A stretch of DNA of 64,000 nucleotides from Maribacter sp044594925 (GTDB taxonomy: Bacteria > Bacteroidota > Bacteroidia > Flavobacteriales > Flavobacteriaceae), in contig NZ_CP138991.1 of NCBI RefSeq assembly GCF_044594925.1, forward strand, positions 3,472,001 to 3,536,000, written 5' to 3'. Positions 37,233 to 45,298 of the stretch are shown here, in pieces. Position 1 is the first letter of the stretch. Each line of letters starts with the position of its first letter. The notes under the pieces were generated by a model. The model was not told where the DNA came from. It saw only the letters and a program-made list of their open reading frames with translations, and ran no database searches. The position numbers were made by a program, and so were the translations under genes.

Positions 37233-38741
37233 ATGTCAAAAGTTACAGGTAAAGTTTCGCAAATCATTGGCCCTGTGGTTGATGTAGAGTTTCAATCAGG
37301 AGCAGACCTTCCTAAAATCTATGATTCTTTAGAAATCACGAACAAGGATAAGTCTAAATTGGTATTAGAAGTACAATCTCACGTAGGAGAGAATACGGTT
37401 AGGACAATTTCAATGGATTCTACTGATGGACTAAGCAGAGGTACTGATGTAGTGTCTACTGGAGCTGCGATACAGATGCCGGTCGGGGATGATGTTTATG
37501 GACGTTTGTTTAATGTAATTGGGGACGCTATTGATGGTTTAGGTGATTTGCCTAAAGCCGGAAAGGATGGTTTGCCAATTCACCGTGAAGCACCAAAATT
37601 TGAAGATTTAACGACTACTACAGAAGTACTATTTACTGGTATTAAGGTAATAGATTTAATTGAGCCTTATGCAAAAGGGGGTAAAATTGGACTGTTCGGT
37701 GGTGCAGGTGTTGGTAAAACGGTATTGATTCAAGAATTAATTAATAACATCGCTAAAGGTCACGGTGGTCTTTCCGTGTTTGCAGGTGTAGGTGAAAGAA
37801 CTCGTGAAGGAAACGATTTACTTCGTGAGATGTTAGAATCTGGTATTATTAAATATGGGGATGATTTCTTGCACTCTATGGAAGAAGGCGGATGGGATTT
37901 ATCCAAAGTAGACAAAACAGCAATGAAAGAATCAAAAGCGACTTTCGTTTTTGGTCAGATGAACGAACCACCCGGGGCACGTGCACGTGTTGCACTTTCA
38001 GGTTTAACTATAGCTGAATTTTTCCGTGATGGTGCGGGAGAAGGTCAAGGAAAAGACGTTTTGTTCTTTGTAGATAATATATTCCGTTTTACACAAGCAG
38101 GTTCAGAGGTATCGGCACTTTTAGGTCGTATGCCATCTGCGGTAGGTTACCAACCAACTTTAGCAACGGAAATGGGTGCAATGCAAGAGCGTATTACATC
38201 AACAAAGAGAGGTTCTATCACATCCGTACAGGCGGTTTACGTTCCTGCAGATGATTTAACCGATCCAGCTCCTGCAACAACATTTGCACACTTAGATGCA
38301 ACTACGGTATTATCCCGTAAAATTGCAGAATTGGGTATTTATCCTGCTGTAGACCCATTGGATTCTACTTCTAGAATTCTAACTGCTGAAATTTTAGGGA
38401 ATGATCACTACGCCTGTGCGCAACGTGTAAAAGAGTTATTACAACGTTATAAAGAATTACAGGATATTATTGCCATCTTAGGTATGGAAGAATTATCTGA
38501 GGAGGATAAATTGGCTGTAGGTAGAGCCAGACGTGTACAACGTTTCCTATCACAACCTTTTCACGTAGCTGAGCAGTTTACTGGTCTTAAAGGTGTTTTA
38601 GTTGATATTAAGGAGACTATTAAAGGATTTAATATGATTATGGATGGTGAATTAGATCACTTACCGGAATCTGCCTTTAACCTTAAAGGAACCATTGAAG
38701 AAGCTATAGAAGCTGGAGAGAAAATGTTAGCTGAAGCATAA
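37233..38741 (+). CDS. atpD: ATP synthase F1 subunit beta
   Basis: 502 aa. Walker A is GGAGVGKTV (residues ~157-165), the catalytic Glu lies in GVGERTREG, Walker B in DVLFFVDNIFRF, the DELSEED-like loop is MEELSEEDK, and the adenine-pocket and ALLGRMPSAVGYQP blocks are present. It is the catalytic subunit of the membrane ATP synthase. Only atpC follows; the remaining atp genes are not in this window, in line with the split atp loci of Flavobacteriia. Confidence 0.99.
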   Translation: MSKVTGKVSQIIGPVVDVEFQSGADLPKIYDSLEITNKDKSKLVLEVQSHVGENTVRTISMDSTDGLSRGTDVVSTGAAIQMPVGDDVYGRLFNVIGDAIDGLGDLPKAGKDGLPIHREAPKFEDLTTTTEVLFTGIKVIDLIEPYAKGGKIGLFGGAGVGKTVLIQELINNIAKGHGGLSVFAGVGERTREGNDLLREMLESGIIKYGDDFLHSMEEGGWDLSKVDKTAMKESKATFVFGQMNEPPGARARVALSGLTIAEFFRDGAGEGQGKDVLFFVDNIFRFTQAGSEVSALLGRMPSAVGYQPTLATEMGAMQERITSTKRGSITSVQAVYVPADDLTDPAPATTFAHLDATTVLSRKIAELGIYPAVDPLDSTSRILTAEILGNDHYACAQRVKELLQRYKELQDIIAILGMEELSEEDKLAVGRARRVQRFLSQPFHVAEQFTGLKGVLVDIKETIKGFNMIMDGELDHLPESAFNLKGTIEEAIEAGEKMLAEA

Positions 38742-38744
38742 ATT

Positions 38745-38813
38745 GTTGCTAGTTGCTAGGTGATGGTTTTTTGTAAATAAGCCATCAACGAACAACGAAC
38801 AACGAACAACGAA
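38745..38813. repeat. 7-bp periodic hairpin repeat between atpD and atpC
   Basis: The left arm 38745-38766 contains TTGCTAG twice. The right arm 38782-38803 runs into four exact copies of CAACGAA (38786-38813). The arms are complementary at 17 of 22 positions around a T-rich loop. This takes up nearly all of the 77-bp gap. It could be an mRNA structure that sets atpC expression, or a REP-like element. Confidence 0.75.
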
Positions 38814-38818
38814 ATAAT

Positions 38819-39097
38819 ATGTATTTAGAAATCGTATCACCAGAGGCAACCTTATTTTCAGGAGAAGTTACATCGGTAACCGTTCCTGGTATCAACGGTG
38901 AATTTCAAATGTTACAGGGTCACGCACCAGTAGTTTCTCTTTTACAAAAAGGAGATGTTAAGGTTGAAGGAAATATTTCCATCGATGAGGCTTATGAGAA
39001 TGAATTTACTACCGATGCCACAGGTAAAACCATTCTTGCTATAACAAGTGGAACAATTGAAATGAAGGACAATAAAGTGATTGTATTGGCAGATTAG
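38819..39097 (+). CDS. atpC: ATP synthase F1 subunit epsilon (short form)
   Basis: 92 aa, covering only the N-terminal beta-sandwich (MYLEIVSPEATLFSGEVTSV, VPGINGEFQMLQGHAPVVS). The C-terminal two-helix inhibitory domain of longer epsilon subunits (~135 aa) is absent, as is usual in Bacteroidota, so epsilon-type inhibition of ATP hydrolysis is not expected. It is a stalk component, separated from atpD by the hairpin repeat. Confidence 0.95.
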   Translation: MYLEIVSPEATLFSGEVTSVTVPGINGEFQMLQGHAPVVSLLQKGDVKVEGNISIDEAYENEFTTDATGKTILAITSGTIEMKDNKVIVLAD

Positions 39098-39121
39098 TGA
39101 CTATACAAACTTAATAACATT

Positions 39122-39156
39122 AAAAGCCATACACTTCTATAGCGTATGGCTTTTTT
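39122..39156 (+). terminator. Terminator of atpDC
   Basis: An 11-bp stem AAAAGCCATAC / GTATGGCTTTT with an 11-nt loop, ending in a T run, 24 bp after atpC. Confidence 0.85.
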
Positions 39157-39168
39157 ATGTAAATAATA

Positions 39169-39702
39169 TTGAAAGATAAAAATGTCATAATTTCTGAAGG
39201 GAATCGCCCTTTATGGCAATTGGTAATTGCTGCAGCGCATTATACTGCGATTGTAATATTGCTTTTCTTCTTTTTTACAAAATTTGAGTTTACTACAAAT
39301 ACCAAGATTTTAAGAGGTAGCTTTAGTTTACTGGAGGCAGCGATTTTTTTAATTCCGAGTGCTTTGGCATTTTCTGTAGTTAGGAGCTCGCTTTTCGACA
39401 TGAAAAACAAACAATTTAAGATTGCATATGGTGTCGGGCCTATTAATTGGGGAACATGGCGGGCTTTACCTGAAATACAATATGTATCAATTTTTCGGCA
39501 GTCAAAGGCGGACGGTAATTTTGTGTACGAAGTAAATTTGTGGTACAAGAAGAATAAACATTTCAATATTTATCAGAATACCCATGCGGACACCGTTGAA
39601 CTCATGGGGCGTAGTGTTGCGCAAACCCTGAATGTAGACTTATGGGATGCAACTGTTCCGCATAAGGAACATTGGGTGGAGATAGAGCGGGAGGAGTCTT
39701 AA
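39169..39702 (+). CDS. Small membrane protein, PH-like C-terminus, unknown
   Basis: 177 aa with a TTG start, because no in-frame ATG occurs before residue ~77. Two transmembrane helices (~17-37 and ~52-70) are followed by a soluble ~105-residue part of strand-rich character (NKQFKIAYGVGPINWGTWRAL, EIQYVSIFRQSK, YEVNLWYKKNKHFNIY) that resembles bacterial PH-like (DUF304-type) domains. It comes 12 bp after the atpDC terminator, so it may depend on read-through or an unseen promoter. Function unknown. Confidence 0.7.
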   Translation: MKDKNVIISEGNRPLWQLVIAAAHYTAIVILLFFFFTKFEFTTNTKILRGSFSLLEAAIFLIPSALAFSVVRSSLFDMKNKQFKIAYGVGPINWGTWRALPEIQYVSIFRQSKADGNFVYEVNLWYKKNKHFNIYQNTHADTVELMGRSVAQTLNVDLWDATVPHKEHWVEIEREES

Positions 39703-39830
39703 GTAATCTTAATCGTTTTTATACGCAATTATAGCGCTGGTAGTGAGTATTTACAGATTGGTAGAAAGACCTTAATAGCTTGTTGTAGAAAAATTAATGA
39801 TTTATTGGTATATTATCATAAAAAGAGCTC

Positions 39831-41504
39831 ATGAGAAAAATAGTCGCATATCTACTAATCTTAGTGTTGTTTTCTTCTTGTAGTAAAGAAAGGTCTTCTA
39901 TAACAATTATTCCAGCAGATGAAGTTATAGATAGGGAAGAAAATAATAGCGAAGAAGAACTTGAATTGACTACACCATTTCTCCGGGTAGATAATACTAG
40001 AATTGTAGACGGCAGTCAAAATAATGTAAAGTTACAAGGTGTTGCCTTCGGTAATTTTATTTGGACAAATACACCAACCCCCGCACCGCACCACACCGAA
40101 GAAGATTTTAAACGTGTGAAAGCTATGGGTATGAATACCATCAGGTTCTATTTGCATTATATTTTTTTTGAAGATGATGCAAATCCGTACACCTATAAAC
40201 AAGCTGGTTGGGACTGGCTTGACCAAAATATTGAATGGGCAAAAAAACATGATGTTTATTTAATTTTGAACATGCATGCACCCCAAGGAGGATACCAATC
40301 GCAAGGCAATGGTGATGCCTTGTGGGATTTGGTTGAAAATCAAAATAGATTAGTAGCCCTTTGGCAGGCAATTGCCGAACGTTACAAATATGAAGACCGT
40401 ATTGCTGGGTTTGGTCCGGTGAACGAACCCGTACCAACACAAGATATGAATCAATGGAGTGAGCTCGCACAAAAATTGGTAGATGGCATTAGAGAAGTAG
40501 ATAAAAATCATCCCATCTTTTTAGAACGGGCCATTTATGTAAAAGGAACTAATGAAGTAGATGAAAATTTTAATTTTCCGCAAGTAAATGGGTCGGGGAT
40601 TGTTTATGAATTTCATGAATACACCCCATATTTTTACACGCATCAATTACTAGACTTTGCTAATTTAGGTGACGGTGGCCGTTATCCTGATGAAAATGCG
40701 TTACAAGTACAAGATTTAAATTGGTATACCGCCAGTTTCAATAATCCTACGATACCTGCTGGCAATACAGATTGGACGTTTTATGAAGGCCAATCTTATC
40801 TTGTAGATGACCCTAAGGTAACAGTAGCCTTACCGGCATTGGTTGGAGCAAATACGGGCGATACTGTATTCTTTGATGACATTATCATCAAAGAATATAA
40901 TGAAGATGGAATTTTTGTTAGAAATGTATATGAATCGGGTTTAGATAGTTTTGATGGGTGGAGTTTTTGGAGCGCAAATCAATCAGGAACCGCTGGTTTA
41001 TCTACCACGGAAGGAAATTCTTCCAATACCAGCCTTTTTATAAAAAATAGTAACTCAGATGCCAATATCAGCAATTTTGCTGCTATGTTTGAACCACGGC
41101 AAGGCCATTCGTACCAAATTAATGGTTGGATGAAAGGAGAGCGTATTTCAAACACTTCAAATTGCACGTTACGGATTGATTTTTATACTTCGAATAGCCC
41201 TATTCAAAAACGAAATAAAAGTTTTCTTGAAAGTACCATACTGCCTATTGTAAATTGGTCAAAAGAGAATAATGTTCCTTTATATATGGGTGAATTTGGT
41301 GCAGGCACACCTTGTTTCGCTAACAATAAAGGAGGGCTACTATGGGTTGAAGATATGGTTGATATTCTCAACAAATACGACATCCCTTTTACCTATCATT
41401 CATACCATGAAGATTCTTTTGGACTGTATTTAGGCTTTGGTTTACCAGAACCTACCAATGTAAACCAACCCTTGATAGATTGGTTTACCAATAATCTGAA
41501 TTAA
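39831..41504 (+). CDS. GH5-type cellulase-family glycosidase with inserted binding domain (lipoprotein)
   Basis: 557 aa. A lipoprotein signal has C17 (FSSC). A GH5-like TIM barrel starts at ~50 (LQGVAFGNFIW, MGMNTIRFYLHY, VYLILNMHAPQGG). The acid/base is E199 in FGPVNEP and the nucleophile E488 in LYMGEFG. Between ~300 and ~465 lies a carbohydrate-binding-like beta-sandwich whose end-type block (DTVFFDDIIIKEYN) precedes its start-type block (ESGLDSFDGWSFW, then SGTAGLS), as in a permuted module. It is predicted to be a surface or periplasmic endo-glucanase or mannanase. No PUL partners are adjacent. Confidence 0.88.
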   Translation: MRKIVAYLLILVLFSSCSKERSSITIIPADEVIDREENNSEEELELTTPFLRVDNTRIVDGSQNNVKLQGVAFGNFIWTNTPTPAPHHTEEDFKRVKAMGMNTIRFYLHYIFFEDDANPYTYKQAGWDWLDQNIEWAKKHDVYLILNMHAPQGGYQSQGNGDALWDLVENQNRLVALWQAIAERYKYEDRIAGFGPVNEPVPTQDMNQWSELAQKLVDGIREVDKNHPIFLERAIYVKGTNEVDENFNFPQVNGSGIVYEFHEYTPYFYTHQLLDFANLGDGGRYPDENALQVQDLNWYTASFNNPTIPAGNTDWTFYEGQSYLVDDPKVTVALPALVGANTGDTVFFDDIIIKEYNEDGIFVRNVYESGLDSFDGWSFWSANQSGTAGLSTTEGNSSNTSLFIKNSNSDANISNFAAMFEPRQGHSYQINGWMKGERISNTSNCTLRIDFYTSNSPIQKRNKSFLESTILPIVNWSKENNVPLYMGEFGAGTPCFANNKGGLLWVEDMVDILNKYDIPFTYHSYHEDSFGLYLGFGLPEPTNVNQPLIDWFTNNLN

Positions 41505-41536
41505 TCTTTTTATAGCGTTTAAAATTTGGTTTGCTT

Positions 41537-41752
41537 TTAGCCAGCGGTATTGTTTTTGTAAGCTAGTATATCTCCTGGCTGGCAATCCAATTCTTTACAA
41601 ATAGCCTCTAAAGTAGAAAAACGTACCGCTTTTGCCTTACCGGATTTTAGTATAGATAAGTTGGCTTCTGTAATACCAATAGCTTTGGCGAGCTCCTTAC
41701 TTTTCATGTTACGTTCTGCCAATACCTTGTCTAAGTTTATGATAATGCCCAT
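41537..41752 (-). CDS. XRE/Cro-family repressor, YozG-like
   Basis: 71 aa, one helix-turn-helix domain (AKAIGITEANLSILKSGKAK) with the tail ICKELDCQPGDILAYK characteristic of YozG/YfmP-like XRE proteins that accompany DUF2975 membrane proteins. It is the last gene of the three-gene unit 42852 to 41537, 1 bp after the preceding stop. It is the obvious candidate to bind the two palindromes at the operon promoter. Confidence 0.93.
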   Translation of the reverse strand: MGIIINLDKVLAERNMKSKELAKAIGITEANLSILKSGKAKAVRFSTLEAICKELDCQPGDILAYKNNTAG

Positions 41753-41753
41753 A

Positions 41754-42326
41754 TTATATGGTTAGGTCGTTTTCTTTTTTTAAGGAATTCCCTTCTTTAA
41801 ATATCTCCGCAAGAAGAAAAGCAAAAATAGCTAGAGATAAAGGAACAATTGAGAGGCTGAAATTTATAAGTGAGCCTTCTTGAAAGGTAATCCATTGAAC
41901 ACTTCCTATTAAAAGGTATAAAAATAAGAAGTTACCAATACGCTTGAAGGAATTAATATTTTTCATTTGAAATGTACTGTAATTTTCTACTGATAGAACT
42001 ACTTTTTTAAACTCCTTGAGCGCCAGAAATAAAAGGATAAGTAACGCCGAATATTGCATGAACAAAAGGTATAGTGATGGTATAGAAATAGTGTCAATGA
42101 TGTAGTTCTTATCTATATTTAAAATTTTACTTGAAGAACCCCAAGTATCCAATTTACTATATTGAAAACTTGAATTTTTGAGCTGTATGTCAATCTTTTT
42201 ATAAAAATCTTTTTCATATTGAAAGTGAACGAAAACACATATCAATAAAATAATAAGACTAATGCAGAGCGCTTGTGCTGCTCTACATCCGTATACTGCA
42301 AGATTTAATATTTTGTTTCTAGTCAT
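41754..42326 (-). CDS. DUF2975 membrane protein (second copy)
   Basis: 190 aa with four transmembrane helices (~15-33, ~85-105, ~128-147, ~152-172). It is a DUF2975 family member and, with the 174-aa gene just upstream (1 bp gap), a tandem paralogue. Both end in the identical sequence LKKENDLTI, which suggests a shared C-terminal contact. The long loop between helices 1 and 2 (~34-84) would face the periplasm. DUF2975 function is unknown; adjacency to XRE regulators is a family habit. Confidence 0.85.
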   Translation of the reverse strand: MTRNKILNLAVYGCRAAQALCISLIILLICVFVHFQYEKDFYKKIDIQLKNSSFQYSKLDTWGSSSKILNIDKNYIIDTISIPSLYLLFMQYSALLILLFLALKEFKKVVLSVENYSTFQMKNINSFKRIGNFLFLYLLIGSVQWITFQEGSLINFSLSIVPLSLAIFAFLLAEIFKEGNSLKKENDLTI

Positions 42327-42327
42327 T

Positions 42328-42852
42328 TTATATAGTTAAATCGTTTTCTTTCTTCAGTTGATAACCATCTTCGATTAATTTTGCAATTATTAAAATAAAG
42401 AATGCGATAAGTAACAAAGGAATTCTATCCGCAATGGCCGCTCCAAAGTTTTTCCCCATATTGTAGGCCACTGACTCTCCAACTACGGAGACTTTTTCAA
42501 AAGAATTTTCAAAAACCCGTATGATAAAAATTCCAATAGAGTAGTATATAAGGCCTTTTCCGACAGTTTTGAAAATGGTACTGTTCTGTTTGGAAAAAAA
42601 GGACTCTGCTTTTATCGAGTATATCGTTTTTCGAAATTTAAGCAATAGCCAAAACATATAAGATAATAGCGCTACTGTTAGCATGGTAAGAAATAATGAC
42701 CAGTAAGTATTTACTGTATCAGATGATTCTAAGGAGTAAAACTTCAAGTGTATAAGTTTAGATAGGGTTACTACTTTAACTAAAAGGGTGCCACATACAG
42801 CAAAAATTAAAAAGTTAACAAGTATTTTAAACGAGCTTGATAGGTTTTTCAT
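42328..42852 (-). CDS. DUF2975 membrane protein (first copy)
   Basis: 174 aa with four transmembrane helices (~10-30, ~50-68, ~95-112, ~140-160), a charged kinase-like-free cytoplasmic loop (KFRKTIYSIKAESFFSKQ) and the LKKENDLTI end shared with its neighbour. First gene of the DUF2975-DUF2975-XRE unit. Its ATG lies 10 bp from a TTATTG-N5-CAATAA palindrome overlapping the predicted transcription start. Possibly senses a membrane state or peptide and relieves XRE repression (inference). Confidence 0.85.
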   Translation of the reverse strand: MKNLSSSFKILVNFLIFAVCGTLLVKVVTLSKLIHLKFYSLESSDTVNTYWSLFLTMLTVALLSYMFWLLLKFRKTIYSIKAESFFSKQNSTIFKTVGKGLIYYSIGIFIIRVFENSFEKVSVVGESVAYNMGKNFGAAIADRIPLLLIAFFILIIAKLIEDGYQLKKENDLTI

Positions 42853-42861
42853 GATATTTTA

Positions 42862-42878
42862 TTATTGTTTAACAATAA
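42862..42878. promoter_or_regulatory. Operator O1 of the DUF2975-XRE operon
   Basis: TTATTG-TTTAA-CAATAA, a perfect inverted repeat (8-bp arms, 1-bp centre). It covers the predicted +1, directly downstream of the -7 box. Its core is identical to that of O2. Confidence 0.7.
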
Positions 42879-42906
42879 CAAATATATAAAAATTATTGAA
42901 AAACAA
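42879..42906 (-). promoter_or_regulatory. Promoter of the DUF2975-XRE operon
   Basis: Minus-strand TATATTTG (42886 to 42879) is a perfect TAnnTTTG -7 box, and TTG at 42906-42904, 17 bp upstream, fits the -33 element. The -33 TTG lies inside operator O2, and O1 follows the -7 box at once. Confidence 0.65.
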
Positions 42907-42909
42907 TAA
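42893..42909. promoter_or_regulatory. Operator O2 of the DUF2975-XRE operon
   Basis: TTATTG-AAAAA-CAATAA, the same 6-5-6 pattern as O1. The centres are 31 bp apart, about three helical turns, so two repressor dimers would bind on one face of the DNA. It overlaps the -33 element. Confidence 0.65.
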
Positions 42910-42995
42910 TATCAAATTTTGAGGGTACTCGTCATTTACATCCTAGAGAAAGAAAAACAGTACTTTGTTTTAGGATTAGTATTGGGAAAAAATGA

Positions 42996-44789
42996 TTAAT
43001 TCTTTAACCATGCCGCTCTTTTTTGTAGTGTTTCCTTGTTTGGTTCAAGACCTTCTTTTTCCATTAAGGTAATTACATAAGTAGGATCAGGCTGTAATGT
43101 AACCTGTCTATTTTTCTTAATTCCAAAACGTTCGAATTCGACATTCAATACATCTCCGACATTTAATTTGGCAATGTATTTATCAAAGGATTCTCCATTT
43201 GGAAACGGTTGTTCATTGATACTTAGGATAACATCACCTTTATCCAAACTAGCTTTGTATGCCGGGCTACCTATTTTAGGGTTGCTTTTTATAACGCCGT
43301 TTAAGTCTTTGTTTATGGCGGCGGCAGCTCCGAAATAGGGTTTAGTGTTATTTTGAGTCAAACGAATTCCGTTAGCTTCAAAAAGCATTTTATAATTTGG
43401 CATTCCGCTTGCGTAGATATAGTTATTAAAAAAGTTATCCCCAAAGTCTTTTCCGGCATAGGCATTAAGACTATCATGTAGGTTACGGATGGTATATGGT
43501 GTTGGAGTCTTACCATAGGTTTTCCAAACCAATTTCATATAATTGTCCAGATTCAAATTATTTTCTCTTAAGGCTAAATCTAGTGCCAAGCCAAGCACAC
43601 TGCCGTAAGAATAGTAAGAGATAAAAGTATTTTCTCTATTTACTGGGTCAACCGAAGTAGCGGCATCCACAAAAGGCGCCTGAAAACTCATTTCAATAGG
43701 ATTAAAGAACTCCCTTGCCGGTGAATTCCACACGTAGTTGAACGTACCCGTAAGTCCTTCTACATATTTTTCTGGTGTTATCAGTCCTGCTCTGCAGAGG
43801 ATAAGATTTGTATAGTAACTCGTAAAACCTTCGGCAAACCATAAGGACCCGCTCATATTGGCGTTTTCAAAATCAAAAGGCTCTAAAGATTTTGGTCTTA
43901 TACGTTCCACGTTCCAAGCATGGAAAAATTCGTGCGATACTGTTCCTATATTTCGTTCCAGGCCTCCGTTTGCCAAACTTCTTGTGCTTGTCAAGATAGT
44001 AGAATTTCTGTGTTCCATACCATCGCCAGATGCATTAGGGATATAACAAGCCAAGAACACATATTTTCCATAATCGAATTGGGGCAGTTCCCCATAAACC
44101 TCTTTTTCCGCTAAAACTACTTTTTTCACCTTCTCAAAATAGGTGTTCAACTCTTCATTAGTTCCATTATGATGAAGTGCTAGCTGTATGGTTTGGTTGT
44201 CTACTTTAAATTCACGTAATCCAAAATTGCTAATTTCAGTTGGGCTATCCATGAAGTATTGCAGGTTGGGGGCTGTGTAGGTAGTATTTTCCAAAAGAGG
44301 TAGTTGTGTGGCAATTTTCCAGTTTAAATCTTCTCTGGGGTTATAGGTAACTTCTATTTTTCTTTCACTTAAAGACGGAGCGTACATAAACGTAGCAGGA
44401 ATATTCAAATGTGCATGGGTCTCATCTATTTGCGAATAGGTACCATCTCCGCGGTTCGCGAAAAGCGTGTAGGAAATATGAACTTCTCCGTTATGCCCGC
44501 TTATTAACCATTGGTACGGGTCCGGTCTTGTAATTTTTAGGTTTTTGCCTTCGCTATCTGTTGCCTTAAAATTGTAAATGTTTTTAGCAAATTCGTGAAG
44601 AGCGTAACGTCCTGGGCTAGTTCTGCTCATGCGAACCTCCAAGGTCTCTGTTATAATGTTAGGGAAGTGCACGGTTACTTCTGCTTCATGATGTACGGCA
44701 TTTTCAAATGATATTTTATAGGTGTTTGTTTGGCCTAGAACATGAAGTGTTGAAAAGCAGATAACAATTAGGAATAATAAGGAGCGCAT
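42996..44789 (-). CDS. M61-family metallopeptidase (glycyl aminopeptidase-like)
   Basis: 597 aa from the ATG at 44789; a GTG four codons earlier is in frame but overlaps a TATCTTAG -7-like box. The signal peptide ends near VLGQ. The zinc motif HEFFH falls at residues 286-290 of this start, with the third ligand Glu in the downstream WFAEGFTSYY. GMEHRNST is the M61 signature. A PDZ domain (~490-570: GSPAYKASLDKGDVILSINE) ends the protein. It is a periplasmic or outer-membrane peptidase releasing N-terminal Gly/Ala. It is transcribed alone. Confidence 0.94.
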   Translation of the reverse strand: MRSLLFLIVICFSTLHVLGQTNTYKISFENAVHHEAEVTVHFPNIITETLEVRMSRTSPGRYALHEFAKNIYNFKATDSEGKNLKITRPDPYQWLISGHNGEVHISYTLFANRGDGTYSQIDETHAHLNIPATFMYAPSLSERKIEVTYNPREDLNWKIATQLPLLENTTYTAPNLQYFMDSPTEISNFGLREFKVDNQTIQLALHHNGTNEELNTYFEKVKKVVLAEKEVYGELPQFDYGKYVFLACYIPNASGDGMEHRNSTILTSTRSLANGGLERNIGTVSHEFFHAWNVERIRPKSLEPFDFENANMSGSLWFAEGFTSYYTNLILCRAGLITPEKYVEGLTGTFNYVWNSPAREFFNPIEMSFQAPFVDAATSVDPVNRENTFISYYSYGSVLGLALDLALRENNLNLDNYMKLVWKTYGKTPTPYTIRNLHDSLNAYAGKDFGDNFFNNYIYASGMPNYKMLFEANGIRLTQNNTKPYFGAAAAINKDLNGVIKSNPKIGSPAYKASLDKGDVILSINEQPFPNGESFDKYIAKLNVGDVLNVEFERFGIKKNRQVTLQPDPTYVITLMEKEGLEPNKETLQKRAAWLKN

Positions 44790-44887
44790 AATATTTTTCA
44801 CTAAGATAAGTAACCATTTATGATAAGATGAGATTTTTTGAATTTAGTGAAGATTTCACAAAACCTTTAGTCTAAAAGTAAACTTGA

Positions 44888-45298
44888 TTATTCGGCAAAT
44901 TTCCCTTTGAGTTTTAATTCTATCTTTTCCTTTACTCCTTTCATAATGGTTGTAGTGATAGGTTTGGATATTGTGGAAAGAACAAACGGATTTTCATTTA
45001 GCTCATTTAGCTCCACATAATAGTTTGAAGTGGTAAGAATAAAAACAATACAATTGTCTGGATTAGCGAAGGTGGATATTTCTTTTAAAAATTCCCAACC
45101 GTTCATAACGGGCATATTAAGGTCCAGAAATATTACATAGTCTTTTTCAGAACTATATTCTTTTTTTAGGCGTTCCAATGCCGCTAGACCGTTAATGAAA
45201 GTATCTATAGTTCCAAGCAGACCTGTTTTTTTTATTTCCTTCTCGAGTAAAAAAGTAAATACTTCATCATCCTCTACTAAAAATAACTTGTAATTCAT
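44888..45298 (-). CDS. Single-domain response regulator
   Basis: 136-aa receiver. E9-D10-D11 form the acidic pocket, D59 is the phospho-acceptor (FLDLNMP), and the switch Thr (LTTS) and Lys (SKPIT) are conserved. It has the GWEFLKE signature shared with the pair at 3198-4187. Its ATG overlaps the stop of the upstream kinase-like gene by 4 bp, so translation is probably coupled. The partner lacks an ATPase domain, so phosphate must come from elsewhere or the pair signals without phosphotransfer. Confidence 0.93.
   Translation of the reverse strand: MNYKLFLVEDDEVFTFLLEKEIKKTGLLGTIDTFINGLAALERLKKEYSSEKDYVIFLDLNMPVMNGWEFLKEISTFANPDNCIVFILTTSNYYVELNELNENPFVLSTISKPITTTIMKGVKEKIELKLKGKFAE

Noticed and set aside
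39831..41504. Polysaccharide utilisation locus around the GH5 gene
   Set aside because: No SusC/SusD pair, sulfatase or other glycosidase is adjacent; the nearest receptor is 4.4 kb away beyond atpDC.
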